A stretch of 32,177 bases of DNA, taken from Candidatus Sulfopaludibacter sp. GTDB lineage: Bacteria > Acidobacteriota > Terriglobia > Bryobacterales > Bryobacteraceae. Position 1 is the stretch's first letter, and every line of letters starts with the position of its first letter. The notes below the pieces were generated by a model. The model worked only from the letters and a program-made list of their open reading frames with translations, made no database searches and had not been told where the DNA came from. Below, in pieces: positions 14,951 to 22,320 of the stretch. The stretch is taken from positions 1 through 32,177 of the forward strand of contig JARLGM010000076.1 in assembly GCA_031292755.1 (NCBI GenBank). Reading direction: 5' to 3'. A program made the position numbers and the translations under genes.

Positions 14951-15703
14951 ATGACTCCAGAAAATATATCGGCCGCCGAGCCGAATGCCGCGGGTATGGG
15001 TGAATTCTCGCGGATTGCGGGCGTGTTTTTCGAGCCGGGCAAGACGTTCGCCGATATTGCCGCGCGGCCGTCGTTCCTGCTGCCCATCGTTTTGATGATC
15101 GTTGCCGGGCTGTGCAGCAGTTATTTCATCGGACAGAAGATCGGCTGGGAACGGATGTTCCGGCACCAGGCCGAAACCAATTCACGGATGCAGCAGTTGC
15201 CGCCGGACCAGCGGGAACAGACCATCGCCATGCAGGTGAAGTTCGCCTCGATCGGCGCTTATGCCGGACCCATCGTCGCCGTTCCCCTGATGGAGTTGAT
15301 CGAAGCCGGAATCCTACTCGGGATCGTCGCCGGAATCATGTCCGCTCCGGTGCGTTTCAAGCAGGTCTTCGCGGTGGTCTGCTGGGCCGGAATAACATAC
15401 CTGGTTTCTGCGATCCTGACCATCGTGGTGATCTTTTTGAAAAATCCGGACGACTTCAATATGCAGAATCCGCTGGCGTTCAATCCGGCGGCCTTCATGG
15501 ATCCGCAAACCAGTTCGAAGTTTGCTTATTCCCTGGCCAGTTCCATCGACCTGTTCTCGTTTTGGGGAATCTTCCTGATCGCCACGGGGCTGAAAGCCGC
15601 GGCGGGCAAGAAGCTGTCTTTTGGCGGGGCGCTCTTCTCGGTGATTCTGCCCTGGGGCGTCTACGTGTTGGGCAAGAGCGCGCTCGCGGGAGTATTCAGC
15701 TAG
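14951..15703 (+). CDS. Yip1-family integral membrane protein
   Basis: The 250-residue protein has a short cytoplasmic N-terminus containing FSRIAGVFFEPGKTFADIAARP, the usual lead-in of bacterial YIP1 domains. It has about five hydrophobic segments: LLPIVLMIVAGLCSSYFI, the AYAGPIVAVPLMELIEAGILLGIVAGI region, VFAVVCWAGITYLVSAILTIVVIFL, LFSFWGIFLIATGL, and ALFSVILPWGVYVLGKSAL. Bacterial Yip1 proteins are of unknown function. The ATG at 14951 is preferred because a start at 14903 lies only 10 bases from the divergent lipoprotein start. The gene abuts the convergent methyltransferase with no gap. Confidence 0.85.
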   Translation: MTPENISAAEPNAAGMGEFSRIAGVFFEPGKTFADIAARPSFLLPIVLMIVAGLCSSYFIGQKIGWERMFRHQAETNSRMQQLPPDQREQTIAMQVKFASIGAYAGPIVAVPLMELIEAGILLGIVAGIMSAPVRFKQVFAVVCWAGITYLVSAILTIVVIFLKNPDDFNMQNPLAFNPAAFMDPQTSSKFAYSLASSIDLFSFWGIFLIATGLKAAAGKKLSFGGALFSVILPWGVYVLGKSALAGVFS

Positions 15704-16207
15704 TCACGCTTTACGCGCTGCGATCTTAGCGATGCCGCCGCTCTCCGAGTAGTAGACAATCTTCCAGGCGGCGAACTCGCGCCGTAACTCGCCGGGCTCG
15801 ATGCGGAACGTGCCGTCCAACCGCATGGCGCCGAGGAATAGTCCGCCCGGGCGAATGCCCTCCCGAATGGCGGGGAACAGGCTCCGCTGCAAGTACAGGA
15901 AATCGCAGATCAGGTCGTAGCTCTCCGGCCCGATGGTGAATTCGCAGCGCTCCAGATCGGCGCGCCGCACGTCGACCGGCAAACCCCCAACGTTCCGGCG
16001 GAGCAGGTCGAGCGCCACCGCGGACGCGTCCACCGCCGTCACCTGCCAACCCAGTTTCGCCAGATAGAGTGCATGCCGGCCAGTTCCGCAGGCCAGGTCG
16101 AGCGCACCGCCGGGTGGCAGCCACTCGGCGGCTTCGGCCACCAGCGCATCCGGCGATAGGTCCGCATTCGCTCTGTTGCGGTAGTGTTCCTCCCAGTCGC
16201 GTGGCAC
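15704..16207 (-). CDS. SAM-dependent methyltransferase (class I, TehB-like)
   Basis: The 167-residue protein has a Rossmann-type SAM site: motif I ALDLACGTGRHALYLA near residue 36, an acidic end of strand 2 in VTAVDAS near 58, DVRRADLE near 80, and SYDLICDFLYLQRSLFPAIREGIRPGGLFLGA as motifs II-III. The opening MPRDWEEHYRNR resembles TehB-like and rhodanese-adjacent methyltransferases acting on small molecules. The start is a GTG at 16205-16207, 6 bases after the stop of the HExxH lipoprotein gene, so the two are co-transcribed. Its substrate cannot be read from the sequence. It is shorter than average (190-200) but the core is complete. Confidence 0.88.
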   Translation of the reverse strand: MPRDWEEHYRNRANADLSPDALVAEAAEWLPPGGALDLACGTGRHALYLAKLGWQVTAVDASAVALDLLRRNVGGLPVDVRRADLERCEFTIGPESYDLICDFLYLQRSLFPAIREGIRPGGLFLGAMRLDGTFRIEPGELRREFAAWKIVYYSESGGIAKIAARKA

Positions 16208-16213
16208 GCTACT

Positions 16214-17056
16214 TCAGTTCCGGAAAATCAGAGTGCGCGCAGGCGCCGCCGGCTGGCTGAGCGTCTCCAGCCATTCCTTTTCCAGCGCCGCCAGGGGCTT
16301 GCCGTAGACCTGTTCGATTGTGGCGCTGCCGCCGCGCCACACCTCTTCCACCTTCTTGATGCCGTACTTGGTGTCCAGGTACTTCATGAAACTTCCTAAT
16401 TCGGTATAGGTGATATCGGCCGAGTACATGGAGGAGGTCCAATCGGGCTTGACCAGCTTGTCCAGCGGCAGCAGTTTGTGCGTCGAGTAATAGACGCGGA
16501 CGTCGCCGTCCAGGATGGGGAATTCCGTGGTGTACACCGCCATCCCCTCTTCCACCCATTCCTGCGCCGCTCCCCACAGGTTGGAGAGGATCTCGTGCGC
16601 CATTTCGTGAGCCAGGGTACGGGGGCCGTCAATTACGTAGAACGTGGCATGCTGGGCGGGCCGCGAACGGCCGTCGCCATAGAATCCGATAAGCCTCCTC
16701 AACTCCCGGCGCGATTTCAGAAAAAAGGCGTAAATGCGGGTATCGTATGTCGGAGAGCCGATCATCTGCAGGATCGTTCCCCGGTCCTCCTCGGCGATGA
16801 TTTCCAGGTCCTTGATGGAACGCTCGGCGGGAGAACCAGGCTGGTAGCAAAGCAGGAAGTGAGGGGTTTGATTGCATTTCCAACTGAAGCCGTCATGGTT
16901 GAGATACTGGCGGATTTCATCGGGAACATCGATGCGCGCGCCGCTGACCGCCTGGAGGGCCGGGAGCGTGACTGCGGACGGGCGGGGCGCGGGCTCGTGG
17001 CGGCAGGAAGTCAATGCCGCGGCGGCAAGGACGATAGCTGGTACGGTCGCCCGCAT
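16214..17056 (-). CDS. HExxH lipoprotein, MA-like zinc metallopeptidase
   Basis: The 280-residue protein starts with a lipoprotein signal, MRATVPAIVLAAAALTSC, lipobox LTSC with Cys18, so it is lipid-anchored in the envelope. It carries TLAHEMAHEIL with H150, E151 and H154 as zinc ligands and catalytic base. WVEEGMAVY follows with E170 (or E169), 15-16 residues after H154, as expected for the third ligand in gluzincins of the peptidase-MA type. A Cys pair (C61, C70) may form a disulfide. The C-terminal part (YTELGSFMKYLDTKYGIKKVEEVW) is the helical tail of MA-like proteins. It precedes the methyltransferase gene by 6 bases. Protein substrate unknown. Confidence 0.85.
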   Translation of the reverse strand: MRATVPAIVLAAAALTSCRHEPAPRPSAVTLPALQAVSGARIDVPDEIRQYLNHDGFSWKCNQTPHFLLCYQPGSPAERSIKDLEIIAEEDRGTILQMIGSPTYDTRIYAFFLKSRRELRRLIGFYGDGRSRPAQHATFYVIDGPRTLAHEMAHEILSNLWGAAQEWVEEGMAVYTTEFPILDGDVRVYYSTHKLLPLDKLVKPDWTSSMYSADITYTELGSFMKYLDTKYGIKKVEEVWRGGSATIEQVYGKPLAALEKEWLETLSQPAAPARTLIFRN

Positions 17057-17325
17057 ACGCCGATCAGGTTAACACGAGATGACAGTTTTGTTTTCCACCG
17101 GCCCGGCGTTTACCCCGTGGGGAGGGTGGTTGCCGCTCATCGGCACGGGCCGGGGTCGCGGAGCACTTCCGCCGCAACGTGCCGCAGGTCCGCCTGCTGT
17201 AACCATCTTCCGAGTCTCTTTCAGGCCGGCCCATCAAAGCGCAAAATGCCGGAGTTACACAGATCCCGAACCCCGCGGCATCGGTAAGCCGGTGCGTGCC
17301 TCGTCCGCTTTTCCACGACTCTTTT

Positions 17326-19209
17326 CTACGCCGTCCCGCCGCGCAGCAGTGACGCCGCCGTGGGTGCTGCCGCACCGGCCAGGCGCGGCTTGGCCTCGGC
17401 TTCCGGCACGTTATCGCCCTCGCCGGGGGCCAGAAACAGATTCGCGTCGATCCCGTGCTGCCGCGTGTATAGGTCGTAGTAACGGCCGCGGAGGTCGTAA
17501 AGCGTATCGTGCGTGCCGCGCTCCACAATCCGCCCGTCTTCCACCACCAGGATCTGGTCGGCGCGCCGGATGGTGGACAGGCGGTGCGCAATCACGAACG
17601 TCGTGCGGCCCTTCATTAGGTATGCCAGACCTTCCTGGATCGCGGCCTCCGATTCCGAATCCAGGCTCGAAGTGGCCTCGTCCAGAATCAGAATGCGCGG
17701 ATTCGCCAGAATGGCCCGCGCGATGGAAACGCGTTGCCGCTGTCCGCCGGATAGCTTTACGCCGCGCTCGCCCACAATGGTGTCGTACTTCTTTTCGAAC
17801 TTCTCGGCGAATTCGTCCACGCGCGCGATGCGGCACGCCGACAGAATCTCTTCCTCCGAGGCGGCGGGCCGGGCGAACCCCACATTCTCGCGGATGGTGC
17901 CATCGAACAGAAACGTGTCCTGCAAGACCACACCGAGGTTGACCCGGTACGAATCCAGGCGAATCGTCGAGAGATCCTGGCCGTCCATCAGGACCTTGCC
18001 CTCGCCCGGATCGTGGAACGCCGCCACCAGGCTGATGATGGTCGATTTTCCCGAACCGGATGGACCCACCAGTGCCGTGACCGTCCCGGGCTGCGAGACG
18101 AAGCTTACATCGTGGAGCACTTCCTTCCCCGCGTCGTAGGCGAAGCTCACATGGTCGAATTCCACGTTGCCCAGAATGCCGTCGACGCTCTTCGTACGCC
18201 CCGGCGATTCATCCTCGGGCTTCTCGTGCAGGATCTCCTGCGTGCGGTCCAGGCCCGCCAGCGCTTCGGTAATCTGTGTGCCCACGCCCACTACCTGGAA
18301 CATGGGAGCCACCAGGAACCCCAGCAGAAAGATGAATTCGAACAGCCCCCCGGTGGTCAGCTTGCCGGCCAGAATCTGGCGCGACCCCAGGTATAAGACT
18401 CCCGCACCCACGACGCCCATCAATGTGGTGGCGGAAGTGCTCATGATCGAAATCGCCGTGATGCTGCGCAGAACGTTCTGCAGCAGGAGCTCCACGCCGC
18501 CGGAAAATACCTTGGCTTCCGCGGCTTCGGCGTGATAACCCTTCACCACCCGCACACCGGACAGCGACTCCGTCAACCGGCCGGAGACCTCGGCGAAAAT
18601 CTTGCCTCGCTCTCGGAAGATAGGCCGGATCCGCTTGAACGCCTGGCTCAAACCACCCGCGAAACCCACGATGAACACCAGCGCCATGCACGTCAGCACC
18701 GGGCTGATAAACATCAGCACGCCCAGCGCCAGCAACGCCTTCAGAATGCCGCCCACGAAATCCACCAGGCCCGTGCCCACCAGGTTGCGCAGGCCTTCCA
18801 CGTCGGTCATGATGCGCGATACCAGCAGACCGCTCTTGTTGGCGTCGTAGTACGATACCGAGAGCCGTCCCACGTGCTCCTGCACTCGCCGGCGCATCTC
18901 CGCGATCAGCCGCTGCGCCGCCTTCGAAAGCAATTGACTCAACGCGAACGAGGTCGCGGCCTGAATCAGCGTGGCGCCCAGCACCGCCAGAATCAGCGGC
19001 TCCAGCAGCCAGGTCTGACGCTTGGTGATGACGTTGTCGATGAAGCCCTTGCTGCTCATCGGCAAAACCATGCTGGACACCTGTCCGATGATGGTCAGGA
19101 CGAAGCCCAGCAAGAGCAGTTTGCGCCGCGGCCGCACCAGGTCCATCAGCAACGGCCGCACACTACGGAATGCCTCGGCAGGTTTTTTCTTGGGTTTGGA
19201 AGGAGCCAC
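17326..19209 (-). CDS. MsbA-like ABC exporter (fused membrane and ATPase domains)
   Basis: Homodimeric half-transporter, 627 residues. The N-terminal membrane domain (about 30-320) has six segments, for example LLLLGFVLTIIGQVSSMVLPM and GGILKALLALGVLMFISPVL, with the coupling segment GYHAEAAE near 224. The ATPase domain has Walker A GPSGSGKST (382-390), Q-loop VVLQDTFLF, signature LSGGQRQRVSIARA (486-499), Walker B ILILDEATSSLD (507-518) and switch His542 in AHRLS. This layout fits lipid or lipid A exporters (MsbA) or multidrug exporters. A 45-residue Ala/Pro-rich tail follows the ATPase domain. The start is a GTG at 19207-19209; no strong Shine-Dalgarno is seen. It is divergent from padR. 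Presence of Lpt genes nearby makes a lipid A role plausible, but not shown. Confidence 0.9.
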   Translation of the reverse strand: MAPSKPKKKPAEAFRSVRPLLMDLVRPRRKLLLLGFVLTIIGQVSSMVLPMSSKGFIDNVITKRQTWLLEPLILAVLGATLIQAATSFALSQLLSKAAQRLIAEMRRRVQEHVGRLSVSYYDANKSGLLVSRIMTDVEGLRNLVGTGLVDFVGGILKALLALGVLMFISPVLTCMALVFIVGFAGGLSQAFKRIRPIFRERGKIFAEVSGRLTESLSGVRVVKGYHAEAAEAKVFSGGVELLLQNVLRSITAISIMSTSATTLMGVVGAGVLYLGSRQILAGKLTTGGLFEFIFLLGFLVAPMFQVVGVGTQITEALAGLDRTQEILHEKPEDESPGRTKSVDGILGNVEFDHVSFAYDAGKEVLHDVSFVSQPGTVTALVGPSGSGKSTIISLVAAFHDPGEGKVLMDGQDLSTIRLDSYRVNLGVVLQDTFLFDGTIRENVGFARPAASEEEILSACRIARVDEFAEKFEKKYDTIVGERGVKLSGGQRQRVSIARAILANPRILILDEATSSLDSESEAAIQEGLAYLMKGRTTFVIAHRLSTIRRADQILVVEDGRIVERGTHDTLYDLRGRYYDLYTRQHGIDANLFLAPGEGDNVPEAEAKPRLAGAAAPTAASLLRGGTA

Positions 19210-19278
19210 TTTCTACCAGCTTACACTGTGCGGTGTTCATTGCCAGCTAGCCGTTCGGGCAGGAAAAACACCTTTTTC

Positions 19279-19307
19279 TTGACGCCTGGGCCATTTGGCG
19301 TTAGTCT
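19279..19307 (+). promoter_or_regulatory. Sigma-70-type promoter of the padR-ADOP operon
   Basis: TTGACG (19279-19284), a 17-base spacer and TAGTCT (19302-19307). The spacing is ideal and both boxes keep the main consensus bases. Transcription would begin near 19313-19315, inside the palindrome that follows, giving a leader of about 20 bases with GGGAGGG before the ATG. Confidence 0.65.
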
Positions 19308-19310
19308 CTT

Positions 19311-19324
19311 CCTAGATATCTAGG
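19311..19324. promoter_or_regulatory. Perfect 14-bp palindrome, candidate PadR operator
   Basis: CCTAGATATCTAGG is a perfect palindrome. It begins 3 bases after the -10 box, covers the expected transcription start, and touches the GGGAGGG ribosome binding site of padR (19323-19329). PadR-family proteins bind as dimers to inverted repeats, often in their own promoter, so autoregulation is the natural reading. No other copy is evident in the window. Confidence 0.6.
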
Positions 19325-19333
19325 GAGGGCCGG

Positions 19334-19666
19334 ATGGGCAAAGGCAGACCGGACGTGCTGCAGGGCACTTTAGACCTGCTGATTCTGAAAACACTCTCAC
19401 GCGGGCGCCAGCACGGGTATGGCATCGTCGTGCACATACAGACAGTCTCCAGCGAAGCGCTGCGTGTGGAAGAGGGATCTCTCTATCCGGCCCTGCACCG
19501 TATGGAACAGGACGGTTGGATTCGTGCGGAGTGGGGCGTTTCCGGCAACAACCGGAAGGCCAAATACTACGAACTGACCGCCGCCGGGCGGCGCCAGCTT
19601 GCCGCGGAAGAAAAGAAATGGCAGAACGTCACCGCGGCGGTGGCGGCCATGCTGAATTTCGCGTGA
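19334..19666 (+). CDS. PadR-family transcriptional regulator, acidobacterial type
   Basis: Winged-helix DNA-binding protein, 110 residues. GTLDLLILKTLSRGRQHGYGI opens the domain; the recognition part follows in VEEGSLYPALHRMEQDGWI, and the wing is WGVSGNNRKAKYYELTAAGRRQLAAE. The C-terminal helix (KKWQNVTAAVAAML) would make the dimer. The pattern 'VeeGSLYPALhRmE...WGvSgNNRkAKYY' is that of the small PadR subgroup (TIGR03433) found beside ADOP permeases in Solibacter-type genomes. GGGAGGG lies 4 bases before the ATG. The next gene starts 9 bases downstream. It probably represses its own operon through the palindrome at 19311. The signal it senses is unknown. Confidence 0.95.
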   Translation: MGKGRPDVLQGTLDLLILKTLSRGRQHGYGIVVHIQTVSSEALRVEEGSLYPALHRMEQDGWIRAEWGVSGNNRKAKYYELTAAGRRQLAAEEKKWQNVTAAVAAMLNFA

Positions 19667-19675
19667 GGAGGCTTC

Positions 19676-22315
19676 ATGTCCCTGTTTCGCAGAGTTCGCG
19701 ATACTTTCCGGCCGGACCGCATCGATACCGAAATCGACCGGGAGTTCCAGTTCCATTTCGAGCAGCGCGTCGATGACTTGATCGCCGCCGGCGCCACGCC
19801 CGAAGAGGCCCGGCGCCAAGCCGCGCGCCTGTTCGGCAACCGCGCTCACCTGCGCGAATCCACGCGCGACCGCGACCTGCTGGAGCCTCTCCGTTCGCTG
19901 CTCCAGGACCTCCGCTTCGCCGCGCGCAATCTGCGCCGTAGCCCAGGTTTCACGGCCGTTGCCGTGCTTTCGCTCGCCTTCGGCATCGGCGTGAACGCCT
20001 CCATCTTCACCATGGTCCACGGCATTCTACTGCAAAGACTGCCGGTACCCGACCCGAGCCGGATCGTTCAGGTGGACGGCCACATCAAGAGCTTCGACAA
20101 CAGCAGCTTCAGTTTTCCGGTATTCCGCGAACTGGCGAGGCAGGACAGCATCTTCGCGGACCTCATTGCTTTCCGCAACGCGCCCGTGCAGATCGATTTC
20201 GACGGGCGTGATCACACTGCCTCCCTCGAAATGGTGAGCGGCGGATACTTTCGATTTTTCGGCGCACGGCCGGCGCTCGGACGCCTGCTGGACGAATCCG
20301 ACGAACGTACCGACGGCGCGCGTCCGGTTTGTGTGCTCAGCTACAACGCATGGCAGAGCCTGTTTGGCGGCGACCCAGCAGTGCTGCGGCGGCCGTTATC
20401 CATCCGCGGCATTGCTTTGCAGATCGTGGGTGTGGCGCCGCCGGGCTTTACCGGCGCGGAACTGCAAAGCCAGTACGATCTGTTCGTTCCCACCGCGGAA
20501 AGCAATGATCTAGTGGGCATCCCGCGCCAGTCGGCCAACTATATATGGTTGCGGATGCTCGGCCGTATTCCACGCGCGATGTCGCGCGCCGAAGCTTCGG
20601 CTCGTCTGGAGGCAGCCAGCCAGGCGATCGAGGACGCGCTTCCGAAGAATCGCGCGAACAAGGGCACGACATTCTCGCTTGTCGATGCCAGCAAGGGGTT
20701 CGGCAACTGGCGCACGCCCCTGCGCGATCCGCTGGTTATCCTCATGGGCGCGGTGTCGCTGGTTTTGCTGGTGGCCTGTGCCAATCTCGCCAACCTGCTG
20801 CTGGCGCGCGCCGCGGAGCGCCGCCAGGAATTCGCCATTAAGCTGGCCATTGGAATCGGCCGGGGGCGTCTGTTACGGCAATTGTTGGTGGAAACCGCGC
20901 TGCTGGCTGCATGCGGGGGAGCGCTCGCACTGATGCTTTCCTCGGTGCTCACCCGGCTTCTGCTGGCGTTGTTCAACGCGGGCGAAGATTATGCGGTGCT
21001 GAACGTGTCCGCCAGTTCCGCGGTATTGTTGTTTACCTTTGGGGCGTGCGTGGCCACGATTCTGCTGGCGGGCGTGTATCCCTCCTGGCGCGCATCGCGA
21101 ATGGATGCCGGCCCGGGACTGAAAGGCTCGACGATGGCGGACCATGGCACGATGCGGCGCTCGCTGATCCTGGTGCAGGTGAGCCTGGCGGTGGTGCTGC
21201 TGTTCGGCGCGAGCCTGTTCACGCACAGCCTGCGCAACCTGAAAACCATCGATCTGGGCTACCGTATCGACCGCGTTCTCACCGTGAACCTCGGACCCAA
21301 AGGGACGTTGAAAGGCCCACGGGTAGCGTTCTCCGCACAGGTTGACGGGGAGATTCTCGACCGTGCCCGGCATCTTCCCGGAGTCGAGGCGGCCGCCTTC
21401 GCGTCGCCCGGCATTCTGTCCGGAGGCATGATCGGTGCAAGCATCACCCTGCCCGATGCGGCTGGTGGCAGCCGGGATTTCAGCGGCACTCACGGCGTGA
21501 AGGTGAGCCCGGGATTCTTTCTCACGCTGCGCATGAGGCTCCTCCGGGGTCGCGATTTTACCGCGGCCGATGGCGCCTCCGCGCCTCCGGTGGCCATCGT
21601 CAATCGACGGCTGGCCGCGCTGGCCTGGCCCGGCCAGGACGCCCTCGGCAAGCACTTCGACGGCTGGGGCGGCAAGAATGTCGAGGTGATCGGCGTAACG
21701 GCCGATAGCCGCGACCAGGACGTCCGCGCTTCAGTCGAGCCCACGGTCTACCTGCCGCTGGACCAGCAGCGCATCAGCGGCGCCTCACTGGAACTGCGCT
21801 GCACCGCACCCTTGCCGGCCGTCGAAACAGCCGTCCGCGAGATCGTCAAGACCGCCGCGCCAGGCTATCGGGTGTCGCGCGCCATCGGCATGGAACTGCT
21901 CCGCGACAACCAGATCCATCAGGAACGCCTGCTGGCGTTTCTCTCGTCCCTCTTCGGCGCCCTGGGCACGTCGCTGGCGCTGGTGGGCATCTACGGATTG
22001 ATCGCGTATTCGGTGCGGCGGCGCACGCGGGAGATCGGCATCCGCATCAGCGTGGGCGCGCAGAATCGCGACGTGCTGTGGCTGTTTCTGCGCGAGTCCG
22101 CACTGCTGCTCGGCGCGGGCCTGATACTGGGACTTTCGCTGGCCCTCCTGCTGTCGCGCTTCGTGGGCAAACTGCTCTTCCAGGTGCCGCGGCTGGATGC
22201 GCCTGCAATGGCGGCGACGGTGGCACTGCTGGCCATCGGCGGCGTGGCTGCGTCCGTGCTGCCTGCCCACGCTGCCACACGCGTCAGCCCCATCGAAGCG
22301 CTGCGCGAGGATTGA
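19676..22315 (+). CDS. ADOP-family permease (MacB/FtsX-like), first copy
   Basis: The 879-residue membrane protein is of the acidobacterial duplicated orphan permease family (TIGR03434). A helical cytoplasmic N-terminus (about 1-80, with FQFHFEQRVDDLIAAGATPEEARRQA, here split by motif) is followed by DLRFAARNLRRSPGFTAVAV and the first membrane helix. Then come a MacB-like periplasmic domain and three-helix FtsX core (PLVILMGAVSLVLLVACANL near 355), and a second copy of helix, periplasmic domain and FtsX core. The end is TRVSPIEALRED. The internal duplication puts two FtsX units in one chain. No ATPase gene is adjacent, hence 'orphan'. GGAGG overlapping the padR stop starts translation. Role is thought to be envelope transport or mechanotransmission; not proven for this family. 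Confidence 0.93.
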   Translation: MSLFRRVRDTFRPDRIDTEIDREFQFHFEQRVDDLIAAGATPEEARRQAARLFGNRAHLRESTRDRDLLEPLRSLLQDLRFAARNLRRSPGFTAVAVLSLAFGIGVNASIFTMVHGILLQRLPVPDPSRIVQVDGHIKSFDNSSFSFPVFRELARQDSIFADLIAFRNAPVQIDFDGRDHTASLEMVSGGYFRFFGARPALGRLLDESDERTDGARPVCVLSYNAWQSLFGGDPAVLRRPLSIRGIALQIVGVAPPGFTGAELQSQYDLFVPTAESNDLVGIPRQSANYIWLRMLGRIPRAMSRAEASARLEAASQAIEDALPKNRANKGTTFSLVDASKGFGNWRTPLRDPLVILMGAVSLVLLVACANLANLLLARAAERRQEFAIKLAIGIGRGRLLRQLLVETALLAACGGALALMLSSVLTRLLLALFNAGEDYAVLNVSASSAVLLFTFGACVATILLAGVYPSWRASRMDAGPGLKGSTMADHGTMRRSLILVQVSLAVVLLFGASLFTHSLRNLKTIDLGYRIDRVLTVNLGPKGTLKGPRVAFSAQVDGEILDRARHLPGVEAAAFASPGILSGGMIGASITLPDAAGGSRDFSGTHGVKVSPGFFLTLRMRLLRGRDFTAADGASAPPVAIVNRRLAALAWPGQDALGKHFDGWGGKNVEVIGVTADSRDQDVRASVEPTVYLPLDQQRISGASLELRCTAPLPAVETAVREIVKTAAPGYRVSRAIGMELLRDNQIHQERLLAFLSSLFGALGTSLALVGIYGLIAYSVRRRTREIGIRISVGAQNRDVLWLFLRESALLLGAGLILGLSLALLLSRFVGKLLFQVPRLDAPAMAATVALLAIGGVAASVLPAHAATRVSPIEALRED

Positions 22316-22320
22316 CCGCC

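Noticed and set aside
17057..17325. 269-base gap between the HExxH lipoprotein and the ABC exporter
   Set aside because: I looked for a small gene, tRNA or riboswitch; only a weak 6-bp pairing (ATGCCG/CGGCAT) near 17250-17283 is visible, with no supporting pattern.
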